NCBI GenBank assembly: GCA_039944855.1
Contig: JBDUXZ010000017.1
Location: forward strand, 34,858 to 98,857
Length of the DNA stretch: 64,000 bases
From: Rhodothermales bacterium
GTDB lineage: Bacteria; Bacteroidota; Rhodothermia; Rhodothermales; JANQRZ01
Direction: 5' to 3'
Positions 42,994 to 51,008 of the stretch are shown here, one piece after another; within the stretch, counting starts at the first letter, position 1; each line of letters opens with the position of its first letter. The position numbers were made by a program, and so were the translations under genes. The notes under the pieces are model-generated. The model was not told the DNA's origin, ran no database searches, and saw only the letters and a program-made list of their open reading frames with translations.

Positions 42994-44136
42994 CTAGGAC
43001 CGCGTGCGGTCCATGTTGACGATCGTGAGGGTCTCCTCGCCGTGGCGCGACTGCCCGAGCCAGTTCTTCCGGCGCTGTCCGAGGACCAGGATGCCCCGTC
43101 CGATCACCCGGTCGGTGATGAAGAAGAGCGCGCCGTCGCCCGCCTCGCGGACGGCGTAGTTGACGAGCGTCCGCTCGCCGCCCTCGACGACGAAGAGGAC
43201 CGGGGCCGCCTCGTTCGCGGCCGAGGCTGGGACCTTGACGTAGGTGTGCGCCCCGTCGTCGAAGACCTGCTCGGGCTCGAACGGGAAGCGGTCGGAGCCC
43301 TGCCAGTCGTAGTTGAAGTTGAGGTTCTCCAGGCGGAAGTCCGGCCCCATCGGAATCATGTTGGCTGCGGCCTGCTCGCGCGCCTCGGCCTCAGCCTGCT
43401 CGGCGGCCACCTGCGCGTCGAACGTGCGGATCATGTCGTCGGGGTAGTAGAACCGGATGCGACGGGTGTAGAGACCCTGTGGGTTCTCCTCGGACGAGCT
43501 GCGCCGGCCACGGCGCGGTGCCGGCGGTGCGTCGAGCGTGAGCTCGTAGATCCGCCGGTCGGTCGTGACGAGAAGGTTCGTCGTGAGGTCGTGGTCCGTC
43601 GGCTTGACGACGACGAGAGGCGTCCTGCCGCCGGGACCGGCGAGGGTCTGCCCGATAATCCACCGCTCGGTGTCGCCCGAGACGAGGCCGAGGACGGCTT
43701 CGCCCGGCTCAAGCTCGATCACGCACGCCCGGAGCGGCGCGCACGTCAGCGTGGGCTGGGAGTGGCCGTAGGGGTAGGCGACGTAAGCACTCTGCTGGAT
43801 CGTCCGGGCCTCGCCCGTCCGCCGGTACTCCTCGACGGCGTTGACGATGGGGTTGGGCGTCTCGCCACCGCGGACGACGACAGCCCCGCGCGGGCTCTCC
43901 TCGCGGTAGCGTGGGGCTCCGCCCGGTACCATCTCGGCGAGGCGGCGGGTCTCGCCGTCGTCATCGGCCGAGGTCCTCCCCTCCCCTGCTGCCGAGCCGC
44001 CACCGGGGGCGGTCGAAACGAAGAGGCCGGAGGCCTGCGGTGTGGTGGAAGATTGGGCCGCTGCGAAGGGCGCGGCGACGAACGTGAGCGCCGCCAAGAG
44101 GGCGACACGAATGAAACGCTTACGGGCGTCGGTCAT
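42994..44136 (-). CDS. trbG: TrbG/VirB9 conjugation channel protein
   Basis: A 380-aa protein. From the ATG at 44136 there is a clear signal peptide (FIRVALLAALTFVAAPFAAAQ). The central part (about 130-250) is the VirB9/CagX beta domain (YPYGHSQPTLTCAPLRACVIELEPGE ... TDRRIYELTL), followed by IRFYYPDD and a C-terminal domain (FEPEQVFDDGAHTYVKVP). It is part of the outer-membrane core complex with TrbI. Confidence 0.92.
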   Translation of the reverse strand: MTDARKRFIRVALLAALTFVAAPFAAAQSSTTPQASGLFVSTAPGGGSAAGEGRTSADDDGETRRLAEMVPGGAPRYREESPRGAVVVRGGETPNPIVNAVEEYRRTGEARTIQQSAYVAYPYGHSQPTLTCAPLRACVIELEPGEAVLGLVSGDTERWIIGQTLAGPGGRTPLVVVKPTDHDLTTNLLVTTDRRIYELTLDAPPAPRRGRRSSSEENPQGLYTRRIRFYYPDDMIRTFDAQVAAEQAEAEAREQAAANMIPMGPDFRLENLNFNYDWQGSDRFPFEPEQVFDDGAHTYVKVPASAANEAAPVLFVVEGGERTLVNYAVREAGDGALFFITDRVIGRGILVLGQRRKNWLGQSRHGEETLTIVNMDRTRS

Positions 44137-44180
44137 GATGATTTGAGGTTGGGGTTCAGAAACAAGGTTGGGAATCGGAA

Positions 44181-45083
44181 TCAGCGAGGTGTGCCCGCCG
44201 AGACGCGGGACCAGTTGACGGCGGTGACGTAGAGGCCGAGCGGGTTCTCGGGGCGCACGGCCTCGGGCACCTGCTCGACGGTGAAGTAGCCCTCCCACGC
44301 GGCGCGCCGCTGCGTGTCGGTGCCCGTCGGCGTCTCGACCTCGACCCACGTCACCTTCCAGCTCTCCATCTCGCCCAGCCCGGCTTCCTCTGGGGATCGT
44401 TCCGATCCTGGGACGCGGAGCACGCTCTTGACCTCGACGCGGCGCGCGAGCCGCCGCATCACGAGGCGCGGGTCGTGCTCGGGGTCGGAGAAGTAGCCGT
44501 TGAGCCACTCCTGCACGCTCGCGTCGGCGAAGGCGTAGGCCGAGACGATGAGGTCGCGCTGTGCGGCGGGGTCGGAGTAGACCGTGCGGAGGTTGCGGAC
44601 GAAGTGCCGGAGCGTGGCGTCCGTGACGGCCTCGCGGGCGCTGTAGACGTTCTCGACCTCGCGGAACCCGCGCACCTGGCCGAGCTCGTCCACCTCGACC
44701 ACGAACGGCTGCACGCGCACGCTCGTGGCGAGCCCGATGTAGGCCACGGTCACGACGCCGAGGAGGGCGAGCGCGGCAAACGCCACAAGCTGCCAGTTCC
44801 GCTTCCCCTTCGCGAGGTTCGTGAACTGGTCCGCGAACTCGCGGCGGCCGAGAAGGTAGTTCGGCACCGAGCGGACCTTCGTGCCCGTCGGCAGGCCCGG
44901 TGGCGGCGGGATCGGAGGCTCCTCCCCCGCTACGACGGAGGGGACAGCGACGTCTTGCGTGGCTCCGTCACCCGAGGTGGCTGACGCTCCTGTACGGAGC
45001 GTCCCAGGCGCGAGCACGACAGCGTCCTGCTCGGGCGGACGGTGGCCGTGGCGGAGTCGGTAGAAGAGGGCGCTGAGGTCCAT
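44181..45083 (-). CDS. trbF: TrbF/VirB8 inner-membrane conjugation protein
   Basis: A 300-aa protein with one membrane helix (about 100-122, NWQLVAFAALALLGVVTVAYIGL) and a periplasmic VirB8-like domain (about 125-295, containing FADASVQEWLNGYFSD and WKVTWVEVETPTG). The N-terminal 90 residues are Pro-rich. It nucleates T4SS assembly at the inner membrane. Its start is next to an octad array and a diverged iteron copy. Confidence 0.88.
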   Translation of the reverse strand: MDLSALFYRLRHGHRPPEQDAVVLAPGTLRTGASATSGDGATQDVAVPSVVAGEEPPIPPPPGLPTGTKVRSVPNYLLGRREFADQFTNLAKGKRNWQLVAFAALALLGVVTVAYIGLATSVRVQPFVVEVDELGQVRGFREVENVYSAREAVTDATLRHFVRNLRTVYSDPAAQRDLIVSAYAFADASVQEWLNGYFSDPEHDPRLVMRRLARRVEVKSVLRVPGSERSPEEAGLGEMESWKVTWVEVETPTGTDTQRRAAWEGYFTVEQVPEAVRPENPLGLYVTAVNWSRVSAGTPR

Positions 45084-45086
45084 GGG

Positions 45087-45106
45087 GCGTTTAGGCGCTT
45101 AAAGCT
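45087..45106. repeat. Octad array at the trbF start
   Basis: TTAGGCGC (45091-45098) and TTAAAGCT (45099-45106) are two 8-bp units just upstream of the trbF ATG at 45083. Confidence 0.55.
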
Positions 45107-45109
45107 TTC

Positions 45110-45126
45110 AGGTGATCGTTTCCGGG
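45110..45126. repeat. Diverged iteron-like sequence before trbF
   Basis: AGGTGATCGTTTCCGGG is a diverged inverted copy of iteron class B beside the octad array, 26 bp before the trbF ATG. Confidence 0.4.
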
Positions 45127-45128
45127 GG

Positions 45129-46085
45129 CTACCGCATCTTGACGGCTTCGGCGAGGCCGAACGAGGCCCCATCGAGGAGGTAGCGGGCCGTCCGGTTCGG
45201 GATGACGACGGCGACGAGGGCGAAGACGAGCGCGCCCATCACGACGCGGAAGGCGGCGAAGTAGTCGAGCGCGCCGAGGTCCCCGAGGTAAGCCGCCCAC
45301 GTCTCGGCCACGCCCATCCCGATCCCGATGATGAGGTAGATCAGGAAGAGCCGGACGCCCACGCCGACGGCCCACACGAGGTAGCGGTCGGTGAACGAGG
45401 CCGTCCCCCGGAAGGCGGCGAAGCCGAGGAAGAACACCCCGGCCGTGACGGCGATGTAACTCTCGATGAGGAGGATGACGAGCTGGGCTGCGATCACGCC
45501 GAACGCGATGAGGATCGTGATCCCGCCCCACACGGCAGCGAACGTGGCGGCAGGCTCCAGGAGCATCCCAAGCCCCATCACCTGCTCCATCATCGCCCCG
45601 TAAAGGTCGAGGCCGAGCTCAAGGACTTCGGTCGGGTTCAGCTCGGACACGCCCGCCGCCGTCTGCCCTGCCGTGACGAAGGAGGTCACGATCGCGGGGA
45701 TCCACGTGTCGAAGAACGTCAGCAGCATGAACAGGAACGAGATGAGGGCGCACTTCAGGAAGAACTGCCCGAGCGCGCCGTCGAACGTCTCGCGCCTCAG
45801 CCCCCAGACGGCTGCACTCACGGCAAACTCGATCCCGGCCAGGAGGGCGAACGTCCGCTGGGCGAGCGGGCGCAGCCGCCCCACCCAGTCCCCTGCCGCG
45901 AGGCGGAACTCGTTCGTGAGATCGCCGGCGACCTCCTGAGCCGCTGCAGTCTCGGCCAGCACGAGGGCGACCACGAGGCCGCCCAGCACGGCGAGTCCCC
46001 ACCGCGCGACGTGCGCGAGGCGCGAAGAGCCTCTCTGTGGCCTCTGGCGAGGCCGTGGATGCGATGTCGTCCCGTAAACGGTCAC
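45129..46085 (-). CDS. trbL: TrbL/VirB6 polytopic conjugation protein
   Basis: A 318-aa protein with a signal-like first helix (about 28-48) and about five further membrane helices in the pattern of TrbL/VirB6 (FAVSAAVWGLRRETFDGAL, ALISFLFMLLTFFDTWIPAI, FAAVWGGITILIAFGVIAAQLVIL). The start is a GTG (46083-46085) that lies inside an iteron-like sequence, so the exact start is uncertain. It forms part of the inner-membrane channel. Confidence 0.85.
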   Translation of the reverse strand: MTVYGTTSHPRPRQRPQRGSSRLAHVARWGLAVLGGLVVALVLAETAAAQEVAGDLTNEFRLAAGDWVGRLRPLAQRTFALLAGIEFAVSAAVWGLRRETFDGALGQFFLKCALISFLFMLLTFFDTWIPAIVTSFVTAGQTAAGVSELNPTEVLELGLDLYGAMMEQVMGLGMLLEPAATFAAVWGGITILIAFGVIAAQLVILLIESYIAVTAGVFFLGFAAFRGTASFTDRYLVWAVGVGVRLFLIYLIIGIGMGVAETWAAYLGDLGALDYFAAFRVVMGALVFALVAVVIPNRTARYLLDGASFGLAEAVKMR

Positions 46086-46089
46086 CTTT
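46070..46089. repeat. Iteron copy overlapping the trbL start
   Basis: TCCCGTAAACGGTCACCTTT is identical to origin iteron class B and covers the proposed GTG start of trbL. Confidence 0.75.
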
Positions 46090-46093
46090 CGTC

Positions 46094-46200
46094 GGAATCC
46101 TGCTGTATTGCCGTGATGCTGCGGTCTGTTGTGATCCTGCTACCTTGCCGAAATCCTGCGGTGCTACCGCGATTCTGCCGTATCTGCCGGGATCCCGCCC
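46094..46200. repeat. Five and a half degenerate 19-bp tandem repeats between trbK and trbL
   Basis: Units: 46094-46112, 46113-46130, 46131-46149, 46150-46168, 46169-46188 and a partial at 46189-46200, each 18-20 bp. The common pattern is G-N-R-ATCCTGC-N-GTATTGCC (for example GTGATCCTGCTACCTTGCC). They cover the trbK-trbL gap and the last codons of trbK. The unit is unrelated to the rep iterons. Confidence 0.65.
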
Positions 46201-46571
46201 CCTGCCGCGTCCTCGCTCAGGATGCCGGTAAACCCCCTCCCCTGCGGTCTCGGTCGCTCTCGCGACTCGGCGAACCGAGCCGCCGCGATGACGGGACCGC
46301 AGTTCGGACGCTCCGACAGATGCTCGGCGTCCTGCTCCCCTCGGCAGTAGGTCACCGCCTCGTCGAAGAGCGAGCGGTCCTCGTCGCGCTTGAGAAGCCA
46401 GTAGCGGCCGTCGTAGCGCTCTGAGGCCACGCCAACGGCGAGTGCGGCGAGCGGGTCGTCCCCCTCGGCCACGTCCTCGGCCGAGGGCGCGCACCCCGTG
46501 ACGAGCGCGCCGAAAACAGCCATCAAAAGGGCCAGGCAGGCAAAGGTGATCGTTTGCGGGATGTAGATCAT
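46164..46571 (-). CDS. TrbK-position lipoprotein (probable entry exclusion)
   Basis: A 135-aa lipoprotein from ATG 46571 (signal IPQTITFACLALLMAVFGALVTGC, lipobox LVTGC); an earlier TTG at 46604 overlaps trbJ. It lies exactly where trbK lies in IncP and Ti plasmids, between trbJ and trbL. TrbK is a lipoprotein causing entry exclusion. There is no clear sequence identity. The C-terminal GRGFTGILSED closely matches the C-terminus of the neighbouring TrbJ (GRGFTGVLDDD), an odd shared tail. Two further Cys (AVTYCRGEQ, RPNCGPV) may form a disulfide. Confidence 0.65.
   Translation of the reverse strand: MIYIPQTITFACLALLMAVFGALVTGCAPSAEDVAEGDDPLAALAVGVASERYDGRYWLLKRDEDRSLFDEAVTYCRGEQDAEHLSERPNCGPVIAAARFAESRERPRPQGRGFTGILSEDAAGGGIPADTAESR
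46542..46562. repeat. Inverted iteron-like sequence in the trbK signal-peptide codons
   Basis: Positions 46542-46562, read in reverse complement, give ATCCCGCAAACGATCACCTT plus T, two mismatches from iteron class B, 9 bp after the trbK ATG. Confidence 0.6.
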
Positions 46572-46600
46572 CGTTTTCTCTTCTATGAGTTGCGTCGGGT

Positions 46601-47392
46601 TCAATTGCCGTCGTCGTCGAGGACGCCGGTGAAGCCTCGACCCGTCGGGTGTTCGTAGTCGGCCATCCCGCGGACGCGCTCTTCAAGCGCCGCCGCGCGC
46701 TGCGCCTCGTCGTTGATCCGCTGCGCGGCGGCGACGGCCTGTGCGTTCGCCTGGACCGCGATGAGCTGGCGGAGCAGCACGAGCTCCTCGGCCGCGAACG
46801 CGTCGATCGTGTTGCCGAGTTCGGTGGCGCTCGTCTGCCCCGAGGCGCGCATCGCTTTGATCCGGTCGAGTTCGGCCTGCGAGAGGGCGATCTGCCGCCC
46901 CTGCTGCTGGAGGCCCATCAGCGAGTTGGCGAGTGTCTGGAGCGAGCGGTCGAACTGCGCCCGCCGCTCGGCCGACCAGTCGGCGTAGTTGCGGAAGCCG
47001 GGAAACGTGACACCGAACTCGTCGAGGAGCCCGTCCATCGAGAAGGCGAGGGCCTCGCCGGCGCGCATGACCTCTTCGAGTTCGTCTACGCGGGCGCGGA
47101 TCTCGCGCCACGGCGGCTCCGGCAACCGGCGCAGCATCTCGACCTCGTTGCGGATTTGGTTGGCCTGGTTCCGCACCTGCTCGACGATCCGTCGCCCGTT
47201 CCAGACGGTCTTGGCGATGTGGGCCGGGTCAACGACCGTCCACTGCGCGTTCGCCTCAGGCGCTGTGAGGCCACTCAGGAGCGCGAGGGTTGCCAGGGGC
47301 ATCAGGAAGCGACCGAGGGGTTTGCGCGCGTCCTGCGCGCGCTCAGGGCGTCGTGGTGGACTGATCGGGGGCGGGGTGAGAGGACGATCCAT
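46601..47392 (-). CDS. trbJ: TrbJ/VirB5-like conjugation protein
   Basis: A 263-aa protein from ATG 47392 with a signal peptide (FLMPLATLALLSGLTAPEANA). The mature part is largely helical and coiled-coil, as in TrbJ/VirB5: WTVVDPAHIAKTVWNGRRIVEQVRNQANQIRNEVEML and later SLQTLANSLMGLQQQGRQIALSQAELD, then AQRINDEAQRAAALEERV. The last residues GRGFTGVLDDDGN resemble the TrbK tail. It probably acts at the pilus tip or in the periplasm. Confidence 0.85.
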   Translation of the reverse strand: MDRPLTPPPISPPRRPERAQDARKPLGRFLMPLATLALLSGLTAPEANAQWTVVDPAHIAKTVWNGRRIVEQVRNQANQIRNEVEMLRRLPEPPWREIRARVDELEEVMRAGEALAFSMDGLLDEFGVTFPGFRNYADWSAERRAQFDRSLQTLANSLMGLQQQGRQIALSQAELDRIKAMRASGQTSATELGNTIDAFAAEELVLLRQLIAVQANAQAVAAAQRINDEAQRAAALEERVRGMADYEHPTGRGFTGVLDDDGN

Positions 47393-47414
47393 GGCGGTGC
47401 GTGTTGAGGTGGGT

Positions 47415-50072
47415 TCAGGAGGTGGCGTGAGCGAGGTCGAGCGAAGACCGCTCAGGGCTACCGGCCTCGTTTTCTCGGAGCCGCTCGAAGTCGGCCGCGA
47501 GGTCAGGGTGACCGCGGCGCTGGAGGAGCTCAGCGGGCCACGCCTCGCCGTGCTCGGCCGCGAGCCAGTCGGCCTCGCGGACGGCCTCGCCCTGGCCCTG
47601 TCCGGTGCCGGGCGCGAGGAACGAGAGCGCCGCCGGGCCGAGCCCGAGCGAAAACAGACGGCTCCCTGCCGGGCTGGCGACGTAGTAGTCGCGCTTGCGG
47701 CGGGCGTGGGCGACGATCTCGACCTCGGCTGCATTGAGTCCGAGCCCCTCATAGTGCCGTGCCGCCTCGGGTTCGAGGGCGTCGGCGTTTGGAAGGAAGA
47801 TGCGCGTCGGGCAGCTCTCGACGAGGAGGTGCCTGTTCTCGAGCGCCGCGACCTGCGCGGCCGAGTGCGCGACGAGGACGACGGCGGCGTTCTGCTTCCT
47901 GAGCGTGAGGAGCCACTGCCGGATCCGGTCGGCGAACAGGCTCTGCATCAGCGCTGCCCACGCCTCCTCGATGACGATGAGCGTCGGGCGGTCGGCGGCG
48001 AGCCGCTGCTCGACGCGGCGGAAGAGGTAGAGCAGCACGGGGACGAGCACACGGTCGGAGAGGTCCACGAGGTGCTTCATCTCGAAGACGTGGTAGCGCT
48101 CGTGGATCGGCAACGGTCCCTCGGGCCGTGACCCCTCCCCTACCCCGCCGTCCGCGAGCGAACCGCTGAGACCGAGGCCGTCGGCGTTCGCGTCGAGCAG
48201 GTGGCCGAGGTTGCCGTCGACGGTGTAGGGGCGGAGTGCCGCCTTTAGCTCGCGGCTCTGGAGTTGGACGGAGAGCTCGGTCAGCGTCCGGTGCTCCGGC
48301 GGACTCTCGGCGACGAGGGCAAGCGCCCGGTCTACGGTCTCGCGCAGCGCCGGCGTCGCCCCCACGCCTTGGAGTTCGAAGAGGGTTTCGAGCCACTCGG
48401 CGGCCCACGCCCGCTCTCCGGCCTCGTCCACGCGGGCGAGTGGCTGGAGCCGCACGGCGTCAGGACGCCCGGCGGCGAGGTCGTAGTGCCGCGCCCCCGC
48501 CGCCTTCGCCAGCACGTAGCCCGAATAGCCGAGGTCGAACAGGAACGCCTGCGAGGCTGGATACCGCATCCACTGCGCGACGAGGGCGTTCACGAGCACG
48601 CTCTTCCCCGCGCCCGTCGCGCCGACCACGAGCGTGTGTCCGACGTCGTCGGTGTGGAGGTTGAGCCGGAATGGGGTCGTCCCCTCGGTCTCGGCCCACA
48701 TCAGCGCGGGCGCGCCCTCCGGCATGAGCGGCGACGGGCAGTGCTCCTCACCCGGCCAGACGGCCGTCGTCGGCAGGAGGTCGGCCACGTTGAGCGACGA
48801 GAGGACCGGCCGCCGGAGGTTCTGGTGGCCGTGGCCCGGCTGGCTCCCGAGGAAGGCTTCGAGTGCGTTCACGTCCTCGACGCGCGCCGTGAAGCCGCGG
48901 TCGTTGAGCGTCTTGACGAGCTCGGCGGCCACGAGGTCGGCCCGCTCGGCGTCCGGCTCCATCACGACGAGCGTGCTCGTGTAGTAGCAGAAGCGGACCT
49001 CACCTGTGGCGTTGAGCGACATCGCGGCGGCGGCGTCCTCGGCCATCCGCTGCGCGTCGCCGTCGGCGAAGAGGTCGTCGTCCTGCTCCTGCCGTGCCGT
49101 CTTCGTCTTCCCGGCACCGCCCGCCATGTCCTTCGCCAGCGCCGCCGCCCCCTTCCGCTTCTGGAACCACCCGAGCTGCTGTCGGCGGATTTCCTTCGCG
49201 GCCTCGCGGTAGCTCATCGGGAGGATCCGGTTCGACCACCGGAAGGCGTGCCCGAGCCCGCCGAGGGCGTCGAGCATCCCCGCGCTCGTTTCGTGCGGGA
49301 GCCCGTGGACGGCTACGCACCGGACGTGCTGCTCGCCGATCCGGGGCCGGAAGCCGCCGACGAGCGGGCGGTCCGCCAGGACGTGGGCGAGGTACGACCC
49401 GTGCGCCGGAGCTTGAACGGGGTGGCGGAGCCCGGTGAGGCATCCGTGGAGGTGCCGGCAGAGGGCGTCCGACGAGAGCCGGTCGAGGCGGAGCCGGCTC
49501 GACAACCGCCGCTCCAGTTCTGCGGCCGACGAGCGGAAGTTCTCCAGCGCGAGCGCCCAATCGGAACCCTCGATGGCCCCTTCGCCCTGCTTGACGAAGA
49601 GGGCACCGAGCTTCTGGTAGAGCGCTGGCGGTGGGAGGAACGTCGCCGTGAGGACGTGGTCGGTCTCGAAGTAGCGCCGCCCGCTCTCGTAGGCCGCCCG
49701 TCGCTCCTCGTCGATCAGCCGCGTGACAGGATCGGGGAATGCCCCCGGCGCTGCGTAGGCCGCGCTCGGGCGTCGGACGGCGTCGACGTGGAACATCCAG
49801 TTGTCGCCGTAGGGCCGGAGCGCGTCGGAGACGTGGCGGCTGAGGAGGTCGAGCTCGGACGCCGTGGACGAGGCGAGGTCGGGACCCCGGTAGCGCCACG
49901 CTGCGAGGAACGAGCCGTCTTTCTGGAGCACCACGCCGTCGGCAACGAGGAACGCCCACCCGAGGAGGTCGGCCAGTCCCGCGGGCCGCTCGCGGTGCTC
50001 GCGCAGGCGGCCCACGAGTCCGGCCGCGCCGGCTCCGGCTCCGAAGGCGAGGGTGGCAGTGAGGAGGTCCAT
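47415..50072 (-). CDS. trbE: TrbE/VirB4 conjugation ATPase
   Basis: An 885-aa protein. The N-terminal CagE/VirB4 domain (about 50-400) precedes a RecA-like ATPase with Walker A VVGATGAGKSVL (about residue 480), Walker B LIVIEEAWAAL (about 690) and the motif VLVAHSAAQV. Its N-terminus has a short hydrophobic stretch. VirB4 proteins power pilus and channel assembly. The largest T4SS gene, it overlaps no neighbour but is 22 bp from trbJ. Confidence 0.93.
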   Translation of the reverse strand: MDLLTATLAFGAGAGAAGLVGRLREHRERPAGLADLLGWAFLVADGVVLQKDGSFLAAWRYRGPDLASSTASELDLLSRHVSDALRPYGDNWMFHVDAVRRPSAAYAAPGAFPDPVTRLIDEERRAAYESGRRYFETDHVLTATFLPPPALYQKLGALFVKQGEGAIEGSDWALALENFRSSAAELERRLSSRLRLDRLSSDALCRHLHGCLTGLRHPVQAPAHGSYLAHVLADRPLVGGFRPRIGEQHVRCVAVHGLPHETSAGMLDALGGLGHAFRWSNRILPMSYREAAKEIRRQQLGWFQKRKGAAALAKDMAGGAGKTKTARQEQDDDLFADGDAQRMAEDAAAAMSLNATGEVRFCYYTSTLVVMEPDAERADLVAAELVKTLNDRGFTARVEDVNALEAFLGSQPGHGHQNLRRPVLSSLNVADLLPTTAVWPGEEHCPSPLMPEGAPALMWAETEGTTPFRLNLHTDDVGHTLVVGATGAGKSVLVNALVAQWMRYPASQAFLFDLGYSGYVLAKAAGARHYDLAAGRPDAVRLQPLARVDEAGERAWAAEWLETLFELQGVGATPALRETVDRALALVAESPPEHRTLTELSVQLQSRELKAALRPYTVDGNLGHLLDANADGLGLSGSLADGGVGEGSRPEGPLPIHERYHVFEMKHLVDLSDRVLVPVLLYLFRRVEQRLAADRPTLIVIEEAWAALMQSLFADRIRQWLLTLRKQNAAVVLVAHSAAQVAALENRHLLVESCPTRIFLPNADALEPEAARHYEGLGLNAAEVEIVAHARRKRDYYVASPAGSRLFSLGLGPAALSFLAPGTGQGQGEAVREADWLAAEHGEAWPAELLQRRGHPDLAADFERLRENEAGSPERSSLDLAHATS

Positions 50073-50094
50073 CGAGAGAAGCGTGGGGAGTGAG

Positions 50095-50121
50095 TGTTTA
50101 GGCGCTTAAAGGTTCTAGCGC
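50095..50121. repeat. Octad array between trbD and trbE
   Basis: TTAGGCGC, TTAAAGGT and TCTAGCGC lie in register at 50098-50121, overlapping the trbD stop and 25 bp upstream of the trbE ATG. Confidence 0.55.
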
Positions 50122-50480
50122 TTCGGGACGGAGGGCTTGGGCGAGGTTGGCTTCCGGCGGTGCGCTGCGTTCGGGGCGTAGTAGTCCTTCGCCGTGAGCG
50201 AGCGGATGTAGAGCGCCGGGAGCAGCGGGTCGCGCGCCGACACCCACGCCATGAGCGGGTGCAGCACGAGCACCCACACGGCCGCGGCGACGAACGTGAC
50301 GAGGCGGAAGCCGACGACGAAGAACAGGAAGCCGACCGTCGAGACCTCGAAGAGCAGGAAGCCCTTCTCGACGCCCGCGTAGAGCGGCGTCCGGACGAGC
50401 GACTGGTGCACGCGATTCCGCGTGAGCCGACCGCTCCGCCCCTCTTGGTTCCTCCCTTCTCGGGTGTTCGTGTTCGCCAT
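50115..50480 (-). CDS. trbD: TrbD/VirB3-like protein
   Basis: A 121-aa protein with a basic N-terminus and two hydrophobic helices (about 40-62 and 64-82; GFLLFEVSTVGFLFFVVG and TFVAAAVWVLVLHPLMAW), the VirB3 hairpin. A conserved-looking Arg-Asp and Tyr-rich stretch follows (SARDPLLPALYIRSL). It lies between trbC and trbE as in trb operons. The C-terminus is Lys/Pro-rich. Confidence 0.85.
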   Translation of the reverse strand: MANTNTREGRNQEGRSGRLTRNRVHQSLVRTPLYAGVEKGFLLFEVSTVGFLFFVVGFRLVTFVAAAVWVLVLHPLMAWVSARDPLLPALYIRSLTAKDYYAPNAAHRRKPTSPKPSVPKR

Positions 50481-50488
50481 CGCCGGCT

Positions 50489-50848
50489 CTACATCACGCC
50501 GCCAGCGAAGGCGAGGGCGTCTACGATCTGGACCGCGCCGAACATCAGTGCGATGGCAACGATGGCCTGCCCGAATCGCTTCGCTCCCTCCTCGTTGCGC
50601 GTAAACCCCCAGACGATGCCTCCGACCACGAACATCGTCCCGGCAAGGATGCGGGCCGTCGAGCCGGTCATGTTGTCGAGGAGGTTCTGGAGGGGCGTGT
50701 TCCAGGGGAGGTCCACGCCACCGGTTCCGGCCATCGCTTCCCCAGGCAGAAGGAGGACGGTGAGCGCGAAGGCGGCGAAGAGAAGGGTTCTTCGATTGAG
50801 GATATGAGTGCTTAGACGCTTAAGCGCCCTGTATGCGATGGTTGTCAT
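50489..50848 (-). CDS. trbC: TrbC/VirB2 pilin precursor
   Basis: A 119-aa protein from ATG 50848. A signal sequence (ILNRRTLLFAAFALTVLLLPGEAMAG) is followed by two hydrophobic segments (STARILAGTMFVVGGIVWGF and FGQAIVAIALMFGAVQIVDAL). In IncP plasmids TrbC is trimmed and cyclised by TraF, and a TraF gene lies nearby. The first codons hold an octad array. Confidence 0.85.
   Translation of the reverse strand: MTTIAYRALKRLSTHILNRRTLLFAAFALTVLLLPGEAMAGTGGVDLPWNTPLQNLLDNMTGSTARILAGTMFVVGGIVWGFTRNEEGAKRFGQAIVAIALMFGAVQIVDALAFAGGVM
50806..50827. repeat. Octad array at the start of trbC
   Basis: GAGTGC-TTAGACGC-TTAAGCGC in register, within codons 7-14 of trbC. Confidence 0.55.
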
Positions 50849-50860
50849 AATGCGTTCTCT

Positions 50861-50901
50861 GGACCCGAGAGCAGTGTCGGATGCGACGGCGCTCGGGGTC
50901 C
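50861..50901. terminator. Hairpin between trbB and trbC
   Basis: GGACCCGAG pairs with CTCGGGGTCC across a 21-base loop containing a small second dyad. It lies in the 160-bp trbB-trbC gap, where it may attenuate transcription. No T-run is seen. Confidence 0.3.
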
Positions 50902-51008
50902 ACTCCGTTTGAGGGGTTGGCGGTTGTGGTGGTGAAGCGCTGCCGGTTGCTGGAGGTCGGACCCATCCCACGGGCCTCTCCCCTACTCCACCGGCGCGGT
51001 GGGACGTG

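Noticed and set aside
48264..50093. A 609-codon plus-strand frame inside trbE.
   Set aside because: Shadow of trbE; no domain, and trbE has Walker motifs on the other strand. The same reasoning applies to 18840-20441, 23055-24620, 31282-32910 and 32879-34465.
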